This document shows, piece after piece, positions 34,411-44,096 of a stretch of 50,733 nucleotides of DNA. Numbering within the stretch: the stretch's first letter is position 1; the number at the start of each line of letters is the position of its first letter. Below the pieces are notes generated by a model, which did not search any database, was not told the origin of the DNA, and saw nothing but the letters and a program-made list of their open reading frames with translations. The stretch is taken from contig JAQVCA010000013.1 in the NCBI GenBank assembly GCA_028690035.1, positions 1 to 50,733 on the forward strand, in the 5' to 3' direction. This stretch comes from Comamonas sp. GTDB taxonomy: Bacteria; Pseudomonadota; Gammaproteobacteria; Burkholderiales; Burkholderiaceae_C. The position numbers and the translations under genes are program-made.

Positions 34411-37125
34411 GTGGATTGGCATGCCTTAAGCACTGAGGACTGCACGCAAGCGCTGCAGACCGATTCCCGGGGCCTGACGCAGGAGCAGGTGCGCGAGCGC
34501 CTGCTGCACTGTGGCCCCAACCGTTTGCCCAGCACCCAACGGCGCGGGCCGCTGCGGCGTTTCTTGCGGCAGTTTCACAACATCCTGCTGTACGTGATGC
34601 TGGTGGCTTCCTTGATCACCGCACTGCTGGGGCATTGGGTGGACACAGGCGTACTGCTCATGGCAGTGCTGGTCAATGCACTGATTGGCTTTATCCAGGA
34701 GGGCAAGGCCGAGTCCGCGCTGGACGCCATCCGAGCCATGCTGTCGCCCCATGCGACCGTGCTGCGCGATGGCGTGCGCCAGGAGGTCGATGCCGCGCAG
34801 CTGGTGCCCGGTGACCGCGTGCTGCTGGCTTCGGGCGATCGCGTACCGGCCGACCTGCGCCTCATGAGTGTCAAGGAGCTGCGCGTGGACGAGTCGGCCC
34901 TGACCGGCGAGTCGCTGGCCTGCGCCAAAAGCACCGCTGCCGTGGCAGGCGATGCCGCGCTGGGCGATCGTGTGGGCATGGCCTATTCGGGCACTCTGGT
35001 GGTGTACGGGCAGGCGCAGGGCATGGTGGTGGCCACGGGCCGTGCCACCGAGCTGGGCAGGATCAACCAGATGCTCTCGGACGTCCACAGCCTGAGCACA
35101 CCGCTGCTGCGTCAGGTGGAGCATTTTGGGCGCATGCTGGCCCTGGTGATCTTGGGCATGGCGGCGCTGACGTTCATGCTGGGTACCTGGTGGCGCGGTC
35201 ACGCGGTGGCCGACATGTTCATGATGGTGGTTGCGCTGACGGCCTCTGCGATTCCCGAAGGCCTGCCCGCCATCATGACCGTGACCCTGGCGCTGGGGGT
35301 GCAGCGCATGGCGCGGCGCAACGCCATCGTGCGGCGCCTGCCGGCGGTGGAGGCGCTGGGTGCGGTCACGGTGATCTGCTCGGACAAGACGGGCACCCTC
35401 ACGCGCAACGAGATGACCGTGCAGCGCGTGCTGTGCGCGGACCAGGCGTTCGAGGTCACTGGGGTTGGGTATGCGCCGCTGGGACAGTGCCAGCAGCACG
35501 GCCAGCCGGTGCCGGTGGAGCACTACCCCGCCCTGGTCATGGCCGTGCGTGCGGGCGTGCTGTGCAACGACGCACACCTGCACCACGAAGCGGGCGCCTG
35601 GAGCGTGGTGGGCGACCCCACCGAAGGCGCCTTGCTGGTACTGGGGCACAAGACGGGCTGCACGCAGGCCGTGGGCGAGGCGGCCTGGCCGCGCTTGGAC
35701 TCCATTCCGTTTGAATCGCAGCACCGCTTCATGGCCACCTTGCACCGGGGTGTCGATGGTCGGCACTGGACTTTTGCCAAGGGCGCGCCTGAGCGTATGC
35801 TGCAGATGTGCAGCCACCAGCAGACCGGTGCTGGCGCGCAGCCCTTGGATCTGGAGCACTGGCAGCGCCAGCAGACCTATCTGGCAGCGCAGGGCATGCG
35901 CCTGCTGGCACTGGCGTGCAAGTCTATGCCCACCGCCACGCAGCACCTGACCCTGCACGACATGGAGAGCGGCTTCACCTTGCTGGCTCTGGTGGGCATC
36001 ATCGACCCCCCACGCGAAGAGGCACGCCAGGCGGTGCGCGACTGCCACCGGGCGGGCATCCGCGTCAAGATGATCACAGGCGACCACGCCGAGACCGCAC
36101 GTGCCATCGGAGCGCAGCTGGGCATTGGCCTGGGCAAGTCCGCCATGACCGGTGCCGAGGTGGCGCTGGCCGACGATGCCACGCTGCAGCGCCTGGTCAT
36201 GGACGTGGACGTGTTTGCGCGCGCCAGCCCAGAGCACAAGCTGCGTCTGGTGCAGGCGCTGCAGCACCAGGGCCAAGTGGTGGCCATGACGGGCGATGGC
36301 GTCAACGATGCCCCGGCCCTCAAGCGCGCCGATGTGGGCGTGGCCATGGGGCGCAAGGGCACCGATGCCGCCAAGGAAGCCTCCAGCATGGTGCTGGCCG
36401 ACGACAACTTCGCCACCATCGCTGCGGCCGTACACGAGGGGCGCGCGGTGTACGACAACCTGAAGAAGTTTCTGCTCTTCATGCTGCCCACCAACGGTGG
36501 CGAGTCCTTGGTGATCATTGCCGCCATTCTCTTGGGGCTGGTGCAGCCGCTCATGCCCGCCCAGGTGCTGTGGATCAACATGGTCACCTCCAGCGCACTG
36601 GGCCTGGCTCTGGCGTTCGAGCCCGCTGAACCCGGCCTGATGGCGCGCCCACCCAGGCCGCCCAGCGAGCCTTTGCTGTCGGGGTTTTTTGTGTGGCGCG
36701 TGCTGATGATTGCCACGCTCATGATGGCTGGGTCGCTGGGCATTTTCCTGTGGGAGCTGCAGGCGGGCACCCGCGTGGAAGTGGCGCGCACCATGGTGGT
36801 CAATGCCATCGTGGTGGCTGAGATGTTCTACCTGATCAACAGCCGCTTCATCCTGGCGTCGGTGCTCCACTGGCAGGGGCTCACAGGCAATCGTTTTGTG
36901 CTGTTGTCGCTGGTGGTGTGCCTGCCGCTGCAATGGGCCTTTACGCACCACCCGGCGATGCAGGCCATCTTTGGCTCAGCCGATCTGACGGCACACGAGT
37001 GGGCCAAGGTGCTGGGCGTGGGGCTGTTGGTGTTTTTGGGCGCGGAGCTGGAGAAGGCCATCTTGCGCCACAGTACCCGATTGCAGCGTTGGGTAGGTCT
37101 AAAAAAGATAGCTAGTAGCGCTTGA
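34411..37125 (+). CDS. P2-type cation-transporting ATPase
   Basis: 904 aa. N-terminal cation_ATPase_N domain, actuator motif [13 protein letters not shown]4 IPEGLPA, phosphorylation motif [12 protein letters not shown] with Asp325, KGAPERML (nucleotide binding), [18 protein letters not shown] and the hinge [20 protein letters not shown]. About ten membrane helices. In TM6 the text is [24 protein letters not shown]-type calcium pumps have NLVTD here, so the usual ion-binding Asp is a Ser and the ion cannot be called. The GTG start lies 18 bp after the guaA stop. The last residues (KKIASSA) and the stop codon are encoded by the palindromic element that begins there, so the natural C-terminus may have been altered. 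Confidence 0.9.
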   Translation: MDWHALSTEDCTQALQTDSRGLTQEQVRERLLHCGPNRLPSTQRRGPLRRFLRQFHNILLYVMLVASLITALLGHWVDTGVLLMAVLVNALIGFIQEGKAESALDAIRAMLSPHATVLRDGVRQEVDAAQLVPGDRVLLASGDRVPADLRLMSVKELRVDESALTGESLACAKSTAAVAGDAALGDRVGMAYSGTLVVYGQAQGMVVATGRATELGRINQMLSDVHSLSTPLLRQVEHFGRMLALVILGMAALTFMLGTWWRGHAVADMFMMVVALTASAIPEGLPAIMTVTLALGVQRMARRNAIVRRLPAVEALGAVTVICSDKTGTLTRNEMTVQRVLCADQAFEVTGVGYAPLGQCQQHGQPVPVEHYPALVMAVRAGVLCNDAHLHHEAGAWSVVGDPTEGALLVLGHKTGCTQAVGEAAWPRLDSIPFESQHRFMATLHRGVDGRHWTFAKGAPERMLQMCSHQQTGAGAQPLDLEHWQRQQTYLAAQGMRLLALACKSMPTATQHLTLHDMESGFTLLALVGIIDPPREEARQAVRDCHRAGIRVKMITGDHAETARAIGAQLGIGLGKSAMTGAEVALADDATLQRLVMDVDVFARASPEHKLRLVQALQHQGQVVAMTGDGVNDAPALKRADVGVAMGRKGTDAAKEASSMVLADDNFATIAAAVHEGRAVYDNLKKFLLFMLPTNGGESLVIIAAILLGLVQPLMPAQVLWINMVTSSALGLALAFEPAEPGLMARPPRPPSEPLLSGFFVWRVLMIATLMMAGSLGIFLWELQAGTRVEVARTMVVNAIVVAEMFYLINSRFILASVLHWQGLTGNRFVLLSLVVCLPLQWAFTHHPAMQAIFGSADLTAHEWAKVLGVGLLVFLGAELEKAILRHSTRLQRWVGLKKIASSA

Positions 37126-37195
37126 TAGACAAGGTTTTCAGATAAAAAACATCTGAAAACCTTGTCAAGTCAGCGCGGCCAGCTATATTTTTTAT
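37102..37195. repeat. Nested palindromic element overlapping the ATPase 3' end
   Basis: The outer arms are ATAGCTAGTAGCGCTTGA and TCAGCGCGGCCAGCTAT. The perfect 16-bp inner stem GACAAGGTTTTCAGAT (37128-37143) pairs with ATCTGAAAACCTTGTC (37151-37166) around a 7-nt A-rich loop. It is flanked by A6 and T6 runs and lies between the convergent ATPase and tolA genes. It provides the ATPase stop codon at 37123-37125. Confidence 0.88.
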
Positions 37196-37209
37196 TGCCC
37201 TACCGGTGC

Positions 37210-38376
37210 TCAATCGCGTGGCCGGAAGCCAATGATGAGATCGGTCGGTGTGCGTCCGCCCACGTCCGGGGGCAGGGTGTGCGTCTTGTGCAGGGCGCGC
37301 ACCACGGCATCGTCCCAAGCGCTGTTACCGCTGGACTTGACCAGTTGCACACTGGTGATGGTGCCATCGGCGCTGGCGCGCACGCGCACCTCGGCACGCG
37401 GGTTGCCGTCCACCAGGTCGGGATAGACGATGTTGGGTTTGACCTTGGCCGCCACCTTGGCTCCATAGCCCGCCGAAGGGCCGGCGATGCCGCCGCCCGT
37501 GCCTTTGCCGCCGTTGGGGCCACTGCTTTGCGCAGCCGTGCCATTGCCGCCCGAGCCGGTGCCACCGGGGCCTGCCAGGGCGGCCATGCGGGCGATGGCC
37601 TCTTGGCGGCGCGCCTCGGCAGCGCGTGCTTCCTGGGCGGCCTGTTCTTTTTTGCGCTTGTCTTCGGCGGCCTTGCGTGCGGCTTCTTCCTTGGCTTTTT
37701 GCTCTTTTTCGGCTTTCTCGGCTTTTTCTTTGGCTTCCTGGGCCGCTTTTTCTTTCGCGGCCTGTTCGCGTTTTTCCTTCTCGCGCTGTTCGGCCTTGAG
37801 CTTTTCGGCTTTCTCACGGCGTTCTTTCTCGGCTTTTTCGGCTTTTTCAGCCTGTTCTTTTTCGAGCTTTTCCTGCTTGAGTGCTTCCTGACGCTCACGC
37901 TCTTGCTGCTCGCGCTGCTGCTGCTGGGCTTTTTGCGCTGCTTCGGCCTTGCGTTTTTCTTCCTGCTTTTTCTTTTGTTCCAGGGCAATCTCGGCATCGC
38001 GCTGCGCCTGCAGCTCGGCGGCGCTGGGCGCTGGGGGCGGCTTGGGGACGGGCGCCGGTTTGGGCTCAGGCTCGGGTTTGGGCTCGGGGCGGGGCACCGG
38101 TTTGGGTTCGGGCACGTCCTCGGGGGTGGGCTTGGGCGGCGTCGGGGTCAGCTTGGGCAGGGGCGGCGCCACGATGGCAGCGGGGGCTGCTTGCTCGTAG
38201 TTTTCGGCCCACAGCTCGGCTTCCACAGCAGCTTCGCCCGCAGCCTGGGGGGGGGTGATCTTCCAGACAAAGGCACCCACCAGCACGGCGTGGGACATCA
38301 GGGCCAGCACCCAGCTCAGCAGGCGCCGCTGCGCGCGGGGCGGGGCAAAGGGATCGCGATCCAGGCGGGAAGACAT
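37210..38376 (-). CDS. tolA: TolA, envelope-spanning Tol-Pal protein
   Basis: 388 aa. A short cytoplasmic N-terminus and one membrane helix (LLSWVLALMSHAVLVGAFVW) precede a Pro/Lys/Glu linker, a very long Lys/Glu/Ala helix (about 115-270, for example AEKAEKAEKERREKAEKL), a Gly-rich hinge and the C-terminal TonB/TolA domain (NIVYPDLVDGNPRAEVRVRA, KTHTLPPDVGG). It transmits proton-motive force from TolQR to the outer membrane during division. It is last of the minus-strand run; tolB and pal do not follow, a convergent ATPase gene does. Confidence 0.93.
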   Translation of the reverse strand: MSSRLDRDPFAPPRAQRRLLSWVLALMSHAVLVGAFVWKITPPQAAGEAAVEAELWAENYEQAAPAAIVAPPLPKLTPTPPKPTPEDVPEPKPVPRPEPKPEPEPKPAPVPKPPPAPSAAELQAQRDAEIALEQKKKQEEKRKAEAAQKAQQQQREQQERERQEALKQEKLEKEQAEKAEKAEKERREKAEKLKAEQREKEKREQAAKEKAAQEAKEKAEKAEKEQKAKEEAARKAAEDKRKKEQAAQEARAAEARRQEAIARMAALAGPGGTGSGGNGTAAQSSGPNGGKGTGGGIAGPSAGYGAKVAAKVKPNIVYPDLVDGNPRAEVRVRASADGTITSVQLVKSSGNSAWDDAVVRALHKTHTLPPDVGGRTPTDLIIGFRPRD

Positions 38377-38392
38377 GGTGCTTGTGCTAATG

Positions 38393-38824
38393 CTATTTGG
38401 CAGCAGATTTCACGCCCAGGGCCACGCGCTTGACGCCGGCGCGCTGCAGCTCACCCATGGCGGCCACAACGTGTTCGTAGGCCAGGGTTTTGTCGGCCTG
38501 GATCATGACAGCGCTTTCCTCGGGTTGGCTGGCCTGCCAGCTGGCGGCGGCATTGCCCAGTTCTTGCAGGCTCAGGGCCTGTTCGGTTTTTGGGGTTTTC
38601 AGGCGGATCTTGCCCTCGGCATCGAGCAGCACATGCGCCACATGCTTGGTGGGGGGCTTGGTGGATTTGCCCGCGCTGGGCACATTGATCGCCCCAGGGG
38701 TGAGCATGGGCGCCGTCACCATGAAGATGATGAGCAGCACCAGCATGACGTCAATGAACGGCACCATGTTGATCTCATTGACCGTGCGCCGCTGGCGCGT
38801 GCTGCGAAAGCTGTCGGTACTCAT
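38393..38824 (-). CDS. tolR: TolR, ExbD/TolR family
   Basis: 143 aa. A single N-terminal membrane helix contains the proton-channel Asp (INMVPFIDVMLVLLIIFMVT), followed by the periplasmic domain (VLLDAEGKIRLKTPKT, AVMIQADKTLAYEHVVAAMG). It forms the proton-driven motor with TolQ that energises TolA. Spacing of 9 bp to tolQ and 16 bp to tolA. Confidence 0.95.
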   Translation of the reverse strand: MSTDSFRSTRQRRTVNEINMVPFIDVMLVLLIIFMVTAPMLTPGAINVPSAGKSTKPPTKHVAHVLLDAEGKIRLKTPKTEQALSLQELGNAAASWQASQPEESAVMIQADKTLAYEHVVAAMGELQRAGVKRVALGVKSAAK

Positions 38825-38833
38825 GGTGCTGAC

Positions 38834-39550
38834 TCAGTGGCCCGAGGGGCTGTGCGCGGCGGCGCTGGCCACGCCGCTGATGTTGCGCTGCAGGATGTTG
38901 GTGAACTCTTCCACAAAGGTTTCCTGCGCGGAGGCCACGCGGTCGATCTGGTTGGCGTAGCGGTTGTACGCGGTCACGGCGGGGATGGCGGCAAACAGGC
39001 CCATGGCGGTGGCCACCAGTGCCTCGGCAATGCCGGGGGCCACGGTGGCCAGGGTGATTTGCTCCATGTTGGCAAAGCCGGTGAAGGCGTGCATCACACC
39101 CCAGACGGTGCCAAACAGGCCCACATAGGGAGCCACCGAGCCAATCGTGCCCAGAAAAGCCAGGCCGGACTCGACCACATCCATTTCGCGCTGGAAGCTG
39201 GCGCGCATGGCGCGGCGTGTGCCATCCATGAGGGTGGCAGGGTCGGCAATGTGGCGCTCGCGCAGCTTGCGGTATTCGCGCATGCCGCTGGCAAAGATGC
39301 GTTCCATGGGGCCGCCGTTTTTGGCGTTCTGCGTGGCGCTGGTGTACAGGTCGTTGAGGCTGTTGCCCGACCAGAAATCTTCTTCAAATTCTTCATTCAA
39401 GCGGCGCACGCGCTTGAGGGCCTGCGATTTGCGAAAAATCGTGGCCCAGCTGGCCACCGAGGCGGCCACCAAAATCAGCATGACGAGTTGCACCACCCAG
39501 CTGGCTTGCAGCACAAGGTGGAGGATGGACATGTCTTGGTTCGGGTTCAT
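38834..39550 (-). CDS. tolQ: TolQ, proton-channel subunit of the Tol-Pal motor
   Basis: 238 aa. Three membrane helices: VLQASWVVQLVMLILVAASV near the N-terminus, GLAFLGTIGSVAPYVGLFGT and TLATVAPGIAEALVATAMG with the conserved Thr residues of the proton path, plus AAIPAVTAYNRYANQIDRVA. It belongs to the MotA/TolQ/ExbB family. The ATG at 39550 overlaps the ybgC stop by 4 nt (ATGA). Confidence 0.95.
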   Translation of the reverse strand: MNPNQDMSILHLVLQASWVVQLVMLILVAASVASWATIFRKSQALKRVRRLNEEFEEDFWSGNSLNDLYTSATQNAKNGGPMERIFASGMREYRKLRERHIADPATLMDGTRRAMRASFQREMDVVESGLAFLGTIGSVAPYVGLFGTVWGVMHAFTGFANMEQITLATVAPGIAEALVATAMGLFAAIPAVTAYNRYANQIDRVASAQETFVEEFTNILQRNISGVASAAAHSPSGH

Positions 39551-40017
39551 GACAGAGAGGGCAGGGATTGCAAGGATTGCAGGATGGAAGAAGGAATGCG
39601 TGCCGGGCGCAGGGTGCTGGCATCGACCCAGCCCACGCGAATCTGGCCCTCGCATAACAGTTGAGGTGCCGCATCGGCTGACACGGGTTGCAAGAAAGCC
39701 TGCTGGGCCATGGTCAGTGAGGCGCGTCCTGCCGACTGCAAGCGCGCCGTGACGTGCAGCACATCGTCCAGACGCGCCGGGTGCAGGTAATTGAGCTGTG
39801 CCTGGGTGACGACAAACATGCCGCCCACGGTGTCGCGCAACTGCTGCTGGCCCATGCCCAGGCTGCGCAGCCACTCGGTGCGCGCACGCTCAAAAAACTT
39901 GAGGTAATTGGCGTAAAAAACGATGCCGCCCGCGTCGGTGTCTTCCCAGTAGATGCGCAGGGGCCAGTAAAAATCGTTGCCGACAGGTGCCGATGCAAGT
40001 GGGGGCGCGGTCGTCAT
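39547..40017 (-). CDS. ybgC: YbgC-type acyl-CoA thioesterase of the Tol-Pal cluster
   Basis: 156 aa from ATG 40017. Hotdog fold: RIYWEDTDAGGIVFYANYLK has the catalytic Asp, then FFERARTEWLRSLG. The enzyme hydrolyses short- or long-chain acyl-CoA and is regularly encoded before tolQ. A TTG twelve bases upstream is possible but weaker. The stop overlaps the tolQ start. Confidence 0.94.
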   Translation of the reverse strand: MTTAPPLASAPVGNDFYWPLRIYWEDTDAGGIVFYANYLKFFERARTEWLRSLGMGQQQLRDTVGGMFVVTQAQLNYLHPARLDDVLHVTARLQSAGRASLTMAQQAFLQPVSADAAPQLLCEGQIRVGWVDASTLRPARIPSSILQSLQSLPSLS

Positions 40018-40035
40018 GGGGCGCTGCAAAACGGT

Positions 40036-41220
40036 TCAGGCAAACAAACGCTGCATGCGCGCTACGGCTTCTTGCAGCTGGGGCAGGGCATTGGCGGTGG
40101 AAAAGCGCACATAGCGCGCGGTGTCGGCCTGGCCAAAATCGCGCCCGGGGGTGACGGCCAAGTGGGCTTTGTCCATCAGCGCGTAGGCAAAATCCCAGCT
40201 GTTGTCCACGCCCAGCTTGCTGCATAAAGCAGAGCAGTCCGCCCAGACGTAGAAAGCACCATCGGGCATGACGGGGATGGAAAACCCCAACTGCTGCAGC
40301 GCCGGGATGAAGGCATCGCGCCGGGCCTTGAATTCTGCACGGCGCTGCTCGTAGAGGGCCAGGCTCTCGGGCGTAAAGCAGGCCAGCGCCGCTTGCTGCG
40401 CGATGGTGGACGCGCAGATGAACAGGTTCTGCGCCAAGCGTTCCACCACCGCCACCATGGCCGGGGGCACCACCATCCAGCCCAGGCGCCAGCCGGTCAT
40501 GTTGAAGTATTTGCTGAAGCTGTTGATGCTGACGATGTCCTCACCCAGCGCTAGCGCACTGTGACCAAAGGCCTCGTCGTAGGACAGGCCCAGGTAAATC
40601 TCATCGACGATGGTGAAACCGCCACGCGCCTGCACCACCTGGTGGATGCGCGCCAGCTCGTCCGGCGCAATGGAGGTGCCTGTCGGGTTGGACGGCGAGG
40701 CCAGCAGCACACCACGGGTTTTTTCGCTCCAGTGCTGCGCCACCTGGGCGCTGCTGAGCTGGTAGCGCTGCGTGGCATCGGTGGGGATCAGGCGCGCCAC
40801 ACCATCGGCACTGCTGACAAAGTGGCGGTTGCACGGGTAGCTGGGATCGGGCATGAGCACTTCATCGCCCGCATTCACCAGCGCCAGGCACGCCAGCTGC
40901 AGCGCGGCGCTGGCCCCGGCAGTGACGATGATGCGCTCGGCGGCAATGTCCAGATCAAAACGCTCGGCGTACCACCGGCTGATGGCTTGGCGCAGCGCGG
41001 GCAGGCCCAGCGCGTTGGTGTATTGCGTGGCGCCCTGGGCAATCGTGGCCTGTGCGGCATGCACCACGGCGGGCGCGGCGGTGAAGTCGGGCTCGCCAAT
41101 ATTGAGAAAGATCATGGGTTCGGGGCCGTCGGCCACCTGGGCTGCCAGGGCCTGGGCGGCCTTGGCGATTTCCATGACATAAAAGGGCTCAATCTTGTCG
41201 GTGCGCGCAGCAAATTGCAT
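40036..41220 (-). CDS. Class I/II pyridoxal-phosphate aminotransferase
   Basis: 394 aa, fold type I. Visible motifs: FLNIGEPDFTAAPAVV, TAGASAALQLACLAL (phosphate binding), SPSNPTGTSIAPDEL, VDEIYLGLSYD and the Schiff-base lysine in SINSFSKYFNMTGWRLGWM. Substrate cannot be assigned; relatives include aspartate, alanine and aromatic transaminases. It lies between nusB (22 bp upstream) and ybgC (18 bp downstream), so it is probably co-transcribed with both. Confidence 0.9.
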   Translation of the reverse strand: MQFAARTDKIEPFYVMEIAKAAQALAAQVADGPEPMIFLNIGEPDFTAAPAVVHAAQATIAQGATQYTNALGLPALRQAISRWYAERFDLDIAAERIIVTAGASAALQLACLALVNAGDEVLMPDPSYPCNRHFVSSADGVARLIPTDATQRYQLSSAQVAQHWSEKTRGVLLASPSNPTGTSIAPDELARIHQVVQARGGFTIVDEIYLGLSYDEAFGHSALALGEDIVSINSFSKYFNMTGWRLGWMVVPPAMVAVVERLAQNLFICASTIAQQAALACFTPESLALYEQRRAEFKARRDAFIPALQQLGFSIPVMPDGAFYVWADCSALCSKLGVDNSWDFAYALMDKAHLAVTPGRDFGQADTARYVRFSTANALPQLQEAVARMQRLFA

Positions 41221-41242
41221 GGGGGTCAGCGGTGGTCAAAGG

Positions 41243-41851
41243 TCAGAGGTCAGACGCAGAAAGCGCGCCAGGGGTGGCACTGGCGTCGGGGGTTGCATCG
41301 GTCGTTGGCCCCGTGGCAGGTGTCTGGGCCTTGGGCTTGGCGGCATCGGCCTGGGTTTCGGCAGGACGCAAAGCCGGGGCCAGCGCGTCCAGGATGCCGT
41401 TGACAAACTTGTGCCCGTCGGTGCCACCAAACTCTTTGGCCAGCTCGATGGCTTCGTTCATCACCACGCGCCAGGGCACATCCTGGGCGTGCAGCAGCTC
41501 GTAGGTGCCGATCCACAGACAGATGTGCTCAATGGGCGAGAGCTCGCCCAGGCTGCGGTCCAGTTTGGGGGCGATCAAGGCGTTCAGGTCGGCTTCCTGC
41601 TCGATGCAGCCATGCACCAGTGCGTCGTAGTGCGCGCTGTCGCACTTGTGAAAACCGGCCAGCTCGCGCGTGAACTCGTCGATGTTGGCCGCGTCGTTGC
41701 CTCCGACCAGGTATTGGTAGAGCGCCTGCAGCGCAAATTCGCGCGAACGGCTGCGTGTCGATTTGGAGGCCGCTTTGCGTGCGCCCGTACTGGTCAAGCC
41801 TTTGCGGTTCTGGCGTGGGGGGCGTGAGGAGGAGTGGGAGGCGTCTTGCAT
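41243..41851 (-). CDS. nusB: Transcription antitermination factor NusB with a C-terminal tail
   Basis: 202 aa. The helical NusB core (about 36-160) has [54 protein letters not shown] and [18 protein letters not shown]. It binds boxA RNA with NusE in rRNA antitermination. A basic N-terminal leader and an Ala/Pro/Thr-rich tail of about 40 residues ([20 protein letters not shown]) extend beyond the typical length of 140-160 aa. It starts 2 bp after ribH. Confidence 0.94.
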   Translation of the reverse strand: MQDASHSSSRPPRQNRKGLTSTGARKAASKSTRSRSREFALQALYQYLVGGNDAANIDEFTRELAGFHKCDSAHYDALVHGCIEQEADLNALIAPKLDRSLGELSPIEHICLWIGTYELLHAQDVPWRVVMNEAIELAKEFGGTDGHKFVNGILDALAPALRPAETQADAAKPKAQTPATGPTTDATPDASATPGALSASDL

Positions 41852-41853
41852 GA

Positions 41854-42330
41854 TCAGTCGTCGCTGGGGGCCAAATCGGTGAGCAGTTGGGCCATTTCCA
41901 CGGCCACATAGGCCGCATCGCGGCCTTTTTCGTGCTGGCGTGCCAGGGCCTGGTCCAGGTCTTCGGTGGTCAGAATGGCGTTGGCAATGGGGATGCCGTA
42001 GTCCAAGCTGACGCGGGTCACGCCAGCACCGGATTCGTTGGCCACCAATTCAAAGTGGTAGGTCTCGCCACGGATGATGCAGCCCAAGGCAATCAGTGCG
42101 TCAAACTCGTCGCGCTCGGCCAGGGCGGCCAGGGCCAGGGGCACTTCCAGCGCGCCGGGCACCTGCACCAAGGTGATGTGCTCTGCGTCCACACCCAGGT
42201 CGTGCAGGGTGCGGTTGCAGGCGTCGGCCAGGGCATCGGTGATGTCGGCATTGAAGCGCGCTTGCACGATGCCAATGTGCAGGCCTACGCCGCTGATGTC
42301 TTTGCTGTGGCCTTGGTTGGCGTGTTGCAT
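41854..42330 (-). CDS. ribH: 6,7-dimethyl-8-ribityllumazine synthase
   Basis: 158 aa. It condenses ArP with 3,4-dihydroxy-2-butanone 4-phosphate to give lumazine. Motifs: [49 protein letters not shown] and [20 protein letters not shown]. Its butanone substrate comes from RibBX encoded 18 bp upstream. Confidence 0.97.
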   Translation of the reverse strand: MQHANQGHSKDISGVGLHIGIVQARFNADITDALADACNRTLHDLGVDAEHITLVQVPGALEVPLALAALAERDEFDALIALGCIIRGETYHFELVANESGAGVTRVSLDYGIPIANAILTTEDLDQALARQHEKGRDAAYVAVEMAQLLTDLAPSDD

Positions 42331-42348
42331 AGCAGTTCCTTGTGTTGC

Positions 42349-43470
42349 TTAGTCTTTGGCGATGTAGCCGGTAATTTCCAGGCCATAGCCGGTCATGCTG
42401 GGCATGCGGCGTGGGCGGCCCATGAGCTGCATGCGCGTCACACCCACTTCGCGCAGGATTTGCGCGCCAATGCCGTAGGTGCGCAAATCCATGCGACCGC
42501 GCTCGGGCGCATGCGCCGAGCGCGCCTTGCCTTCAAACTGGTCGAGCAGCTGCTGCGCGCTTTCACCGCAGTTGAGCAGCACGGCCACGCCGCTGCCCAC
42601 CTGCTGCAGGTAGCGCAGGCTGTCGTCCAGGCTCCACGAGTGCATGGCGCGCTGCACTTCCAGGGCGTCGAGCACCGACAGCGGCTCGTGTACGCGCACG
42701 GCCACCTCGGCATCGGGCGCCCACTGGCCCTTGACCAGGGCCAGATGCACGGACTGGCTGGGACCATCGACAAAAGCGTGCGCAACAAATTCACCATGCT
42801 GAGTCAGCAGCGGGCGGCTGCCCACTTTTTTCAGCAGCGATTCGGTGCGGCTGCGGTACTGGATCAGGTCGGCAATGGTGCCAATCTTCAGGCCATGCTC
42901 GGCGGCAAACAGCTGCAGATCGGGCAGGCGCGCCATGGTGCCGTCGTCTTTCATGATCTCGCAGATCACCGAGCTGGGGCTGCAGCCCGCCAAGGCGGCC
43001 AGGTCGCAGCCCGCTTCGGTGTGGCCTGCGCGCATGAGCACGCCGCCATCGACCGCCTGCAGCGGGAAGATGTGGCCCGGCTGCACCAGATCGCTGGCCT
43101 GGGCGTTGGGCGCCACGGCGGCCTGCACGGTGCGCGCGCGGTCGGCGGCCGAGATGCCGGTGGTCACGCCGGTGGCCGCCTCAATCGAAACCGTAAAGGC
43201 CGTGCTGTACACCGTGCCGTTGCGCGCGGCCATGGGCGGCAGATTCAGGTGCTCGCAGCGCTCGCGGGTGAGGGTCAGGCAGATCAGGCCACGGCCAAAC
43301 TTGGCCATGAAGTTGATGGCATCGGCATCGACATGGTCCGAGGCCAGAATCAGATCGCCCTCGTTTTCGCGGTCTTCTTCATCGACCAGGATAACCATGC
43401 GCCCTGCGCGCATGTCGGCAATGATGTCTTCGATCGGGGAGATGGCAACGGGAGCAAGGGTGCTGGACAT
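42349..43470 (-). CDS. ribBX: 3,4-dihydroxy-2-butanone 4-phosphate synthase with a degenerate GTP cyclohydrolase II-like domain
   Basis: 373 aa. The N-terminal RibB domain (about 1-205) is intact: [54 protein letters not shown]. The C-terminal half follows the RibA fold but lacks its zinc site; where active GCHII has CLTGDVFGSxRCDCG the text is [31 protein letters not shown] is retained. It should make butanone phosphate but not open GTP, the form called RibBX. A separate ribA is expected elsewhere. ATG 43470; it heads the ribBX-to-tolA run. No FMN riboswitch is visible upstream. Confidence 0.9.
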   Translation of the reverse strand: MSSTLAPVAISPIEDIIADMRAGRMVILVDEEDRENEGDLILASDHVDADAINFMAKFGRGLICLTLTRERCEHLNLPPMAARNGTVYSTAFTVSIEAATGVTTGISAADRARTVQAAVAPNAQASDLVQPGHIFPLQAVDGGVLMRAGHTEAGCDLAALAGCSPSSVICEIMKDDGTMARLPDLQLFAAEHGLKIGTIADLIQYRSRTESLLKKVGSRPLLTQHGEFVAHAFVDGPSQSVHLALVKGQWAPDAEVAVRVHEPLSVLDALEVQRAMHSWSLDDSLRYLQQVGSGVAVLLNCGESAQQLLDQFEGKARSAHAPERGRMDLRTYGIGAQILREVGVTRMQLMGRPRRMPSMTGYGLEITGYIAKD

Positions 43471-43529
43471 AGGGTGTTCCTTGGAACCAGGAAAGGGTGT
43501 GGGCAGGGCGCACGCCAGGCGCGGGCCAC

Positions 43530-43556
43530 AAAAAAAATGGGGGCCGTGAACGGCCC
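43530..43556 (-). terminator. Terminator of the ferredoxin gene, in the ribBX leader
   Basis: On the minus strand, stem GGGCCGT / ACGGCCC (43556-43550 with 43547-43541) around a 2-nt loop, then CCAT and a run of eight Ts. It separates the ferredoxin transcript from ribBX about 60 bp downstream. Confidence 0.75.
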
Positions 43557-43627
43557 GCTGGTGCAAACAAAGGCCCGCATTTTAGGTGCTGGGTGGTGCC
43601 TGTGCAGGGCCAGACCAAGCACAGCGC

Positions 43628-43927
43628 TCAGGGCTGGGGGTCTTCCAGCACGACATCGCCCTGCGGGTAGGCGCAGCAGGGCAGCACATAGCCTTCGTCT
43701 TGCTCTTCGCGCGTCAGCCCGGGCCAGTCGATGGCGTAGCGCACGCTGCCGCTCTTGAGCTTGCCCAGACAGGTGCGGCAGGTGCCGTTGCGGCAGGAGC
43801 TGGGCCAGGCGATGCTGCCCGCCTCCAGCGAATGCAGCAGGGGCTGATCGGCCCATGCATCGCACTGTTGGCCGCTGGGGTCGAGCTTGGCGGTGTAGAA
43901 GTCTGGGGTGAAGGCGCTGCTGCTCAT
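43628..43927 (-). CDS. 2Fe-2S ferredoxin, plant type
   Basis: 99 aa. The cluster cysteines are arranged CX4CX2C...C: WPSSCRNGTCRTCLGKLKSG and later YVLPCCAYPQGDVVLE. It is an electron carrier; the partner is not evident from neighbours. It is divergent from gshA across a 602-bp gap and followed by a terminator. Confidence 0.93.
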   Translation of the reverse strand: MSSSAFTPDFYTAKLDPSGQQCDAWADQPLLHSLEAGSIAWPSSCRNGTCRTCLGKLKSGSVRYAIDWPGLTREEQDEGYVLPCCAYPQGDVVLEDPQP

Positions 43928-44096
43928 GGCTCAAAGTTGGGGCGGTATGGCGAACCCGCTATTGTGCCTCTTGCCATCGCATGCTCCAGTCCTGTGCAGG
44001 GACTGGGGCATAAAAAAATTGCCCAAAAAAAAAGCACCCCAGGTCGGCGCGCGGCAAAACCAATGCTGACGCGGCCTTAGTCAGTTGTTCCCTGAG

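Noticed and set aside
43471..43627. FMN riboswitch upstream of ribBX
   Set aside because: The conserved RFN-element blocks (such as the AGGGCGGGGTGAAATTCC-type start) are absent; the hairpin there is an ordinary terminator.
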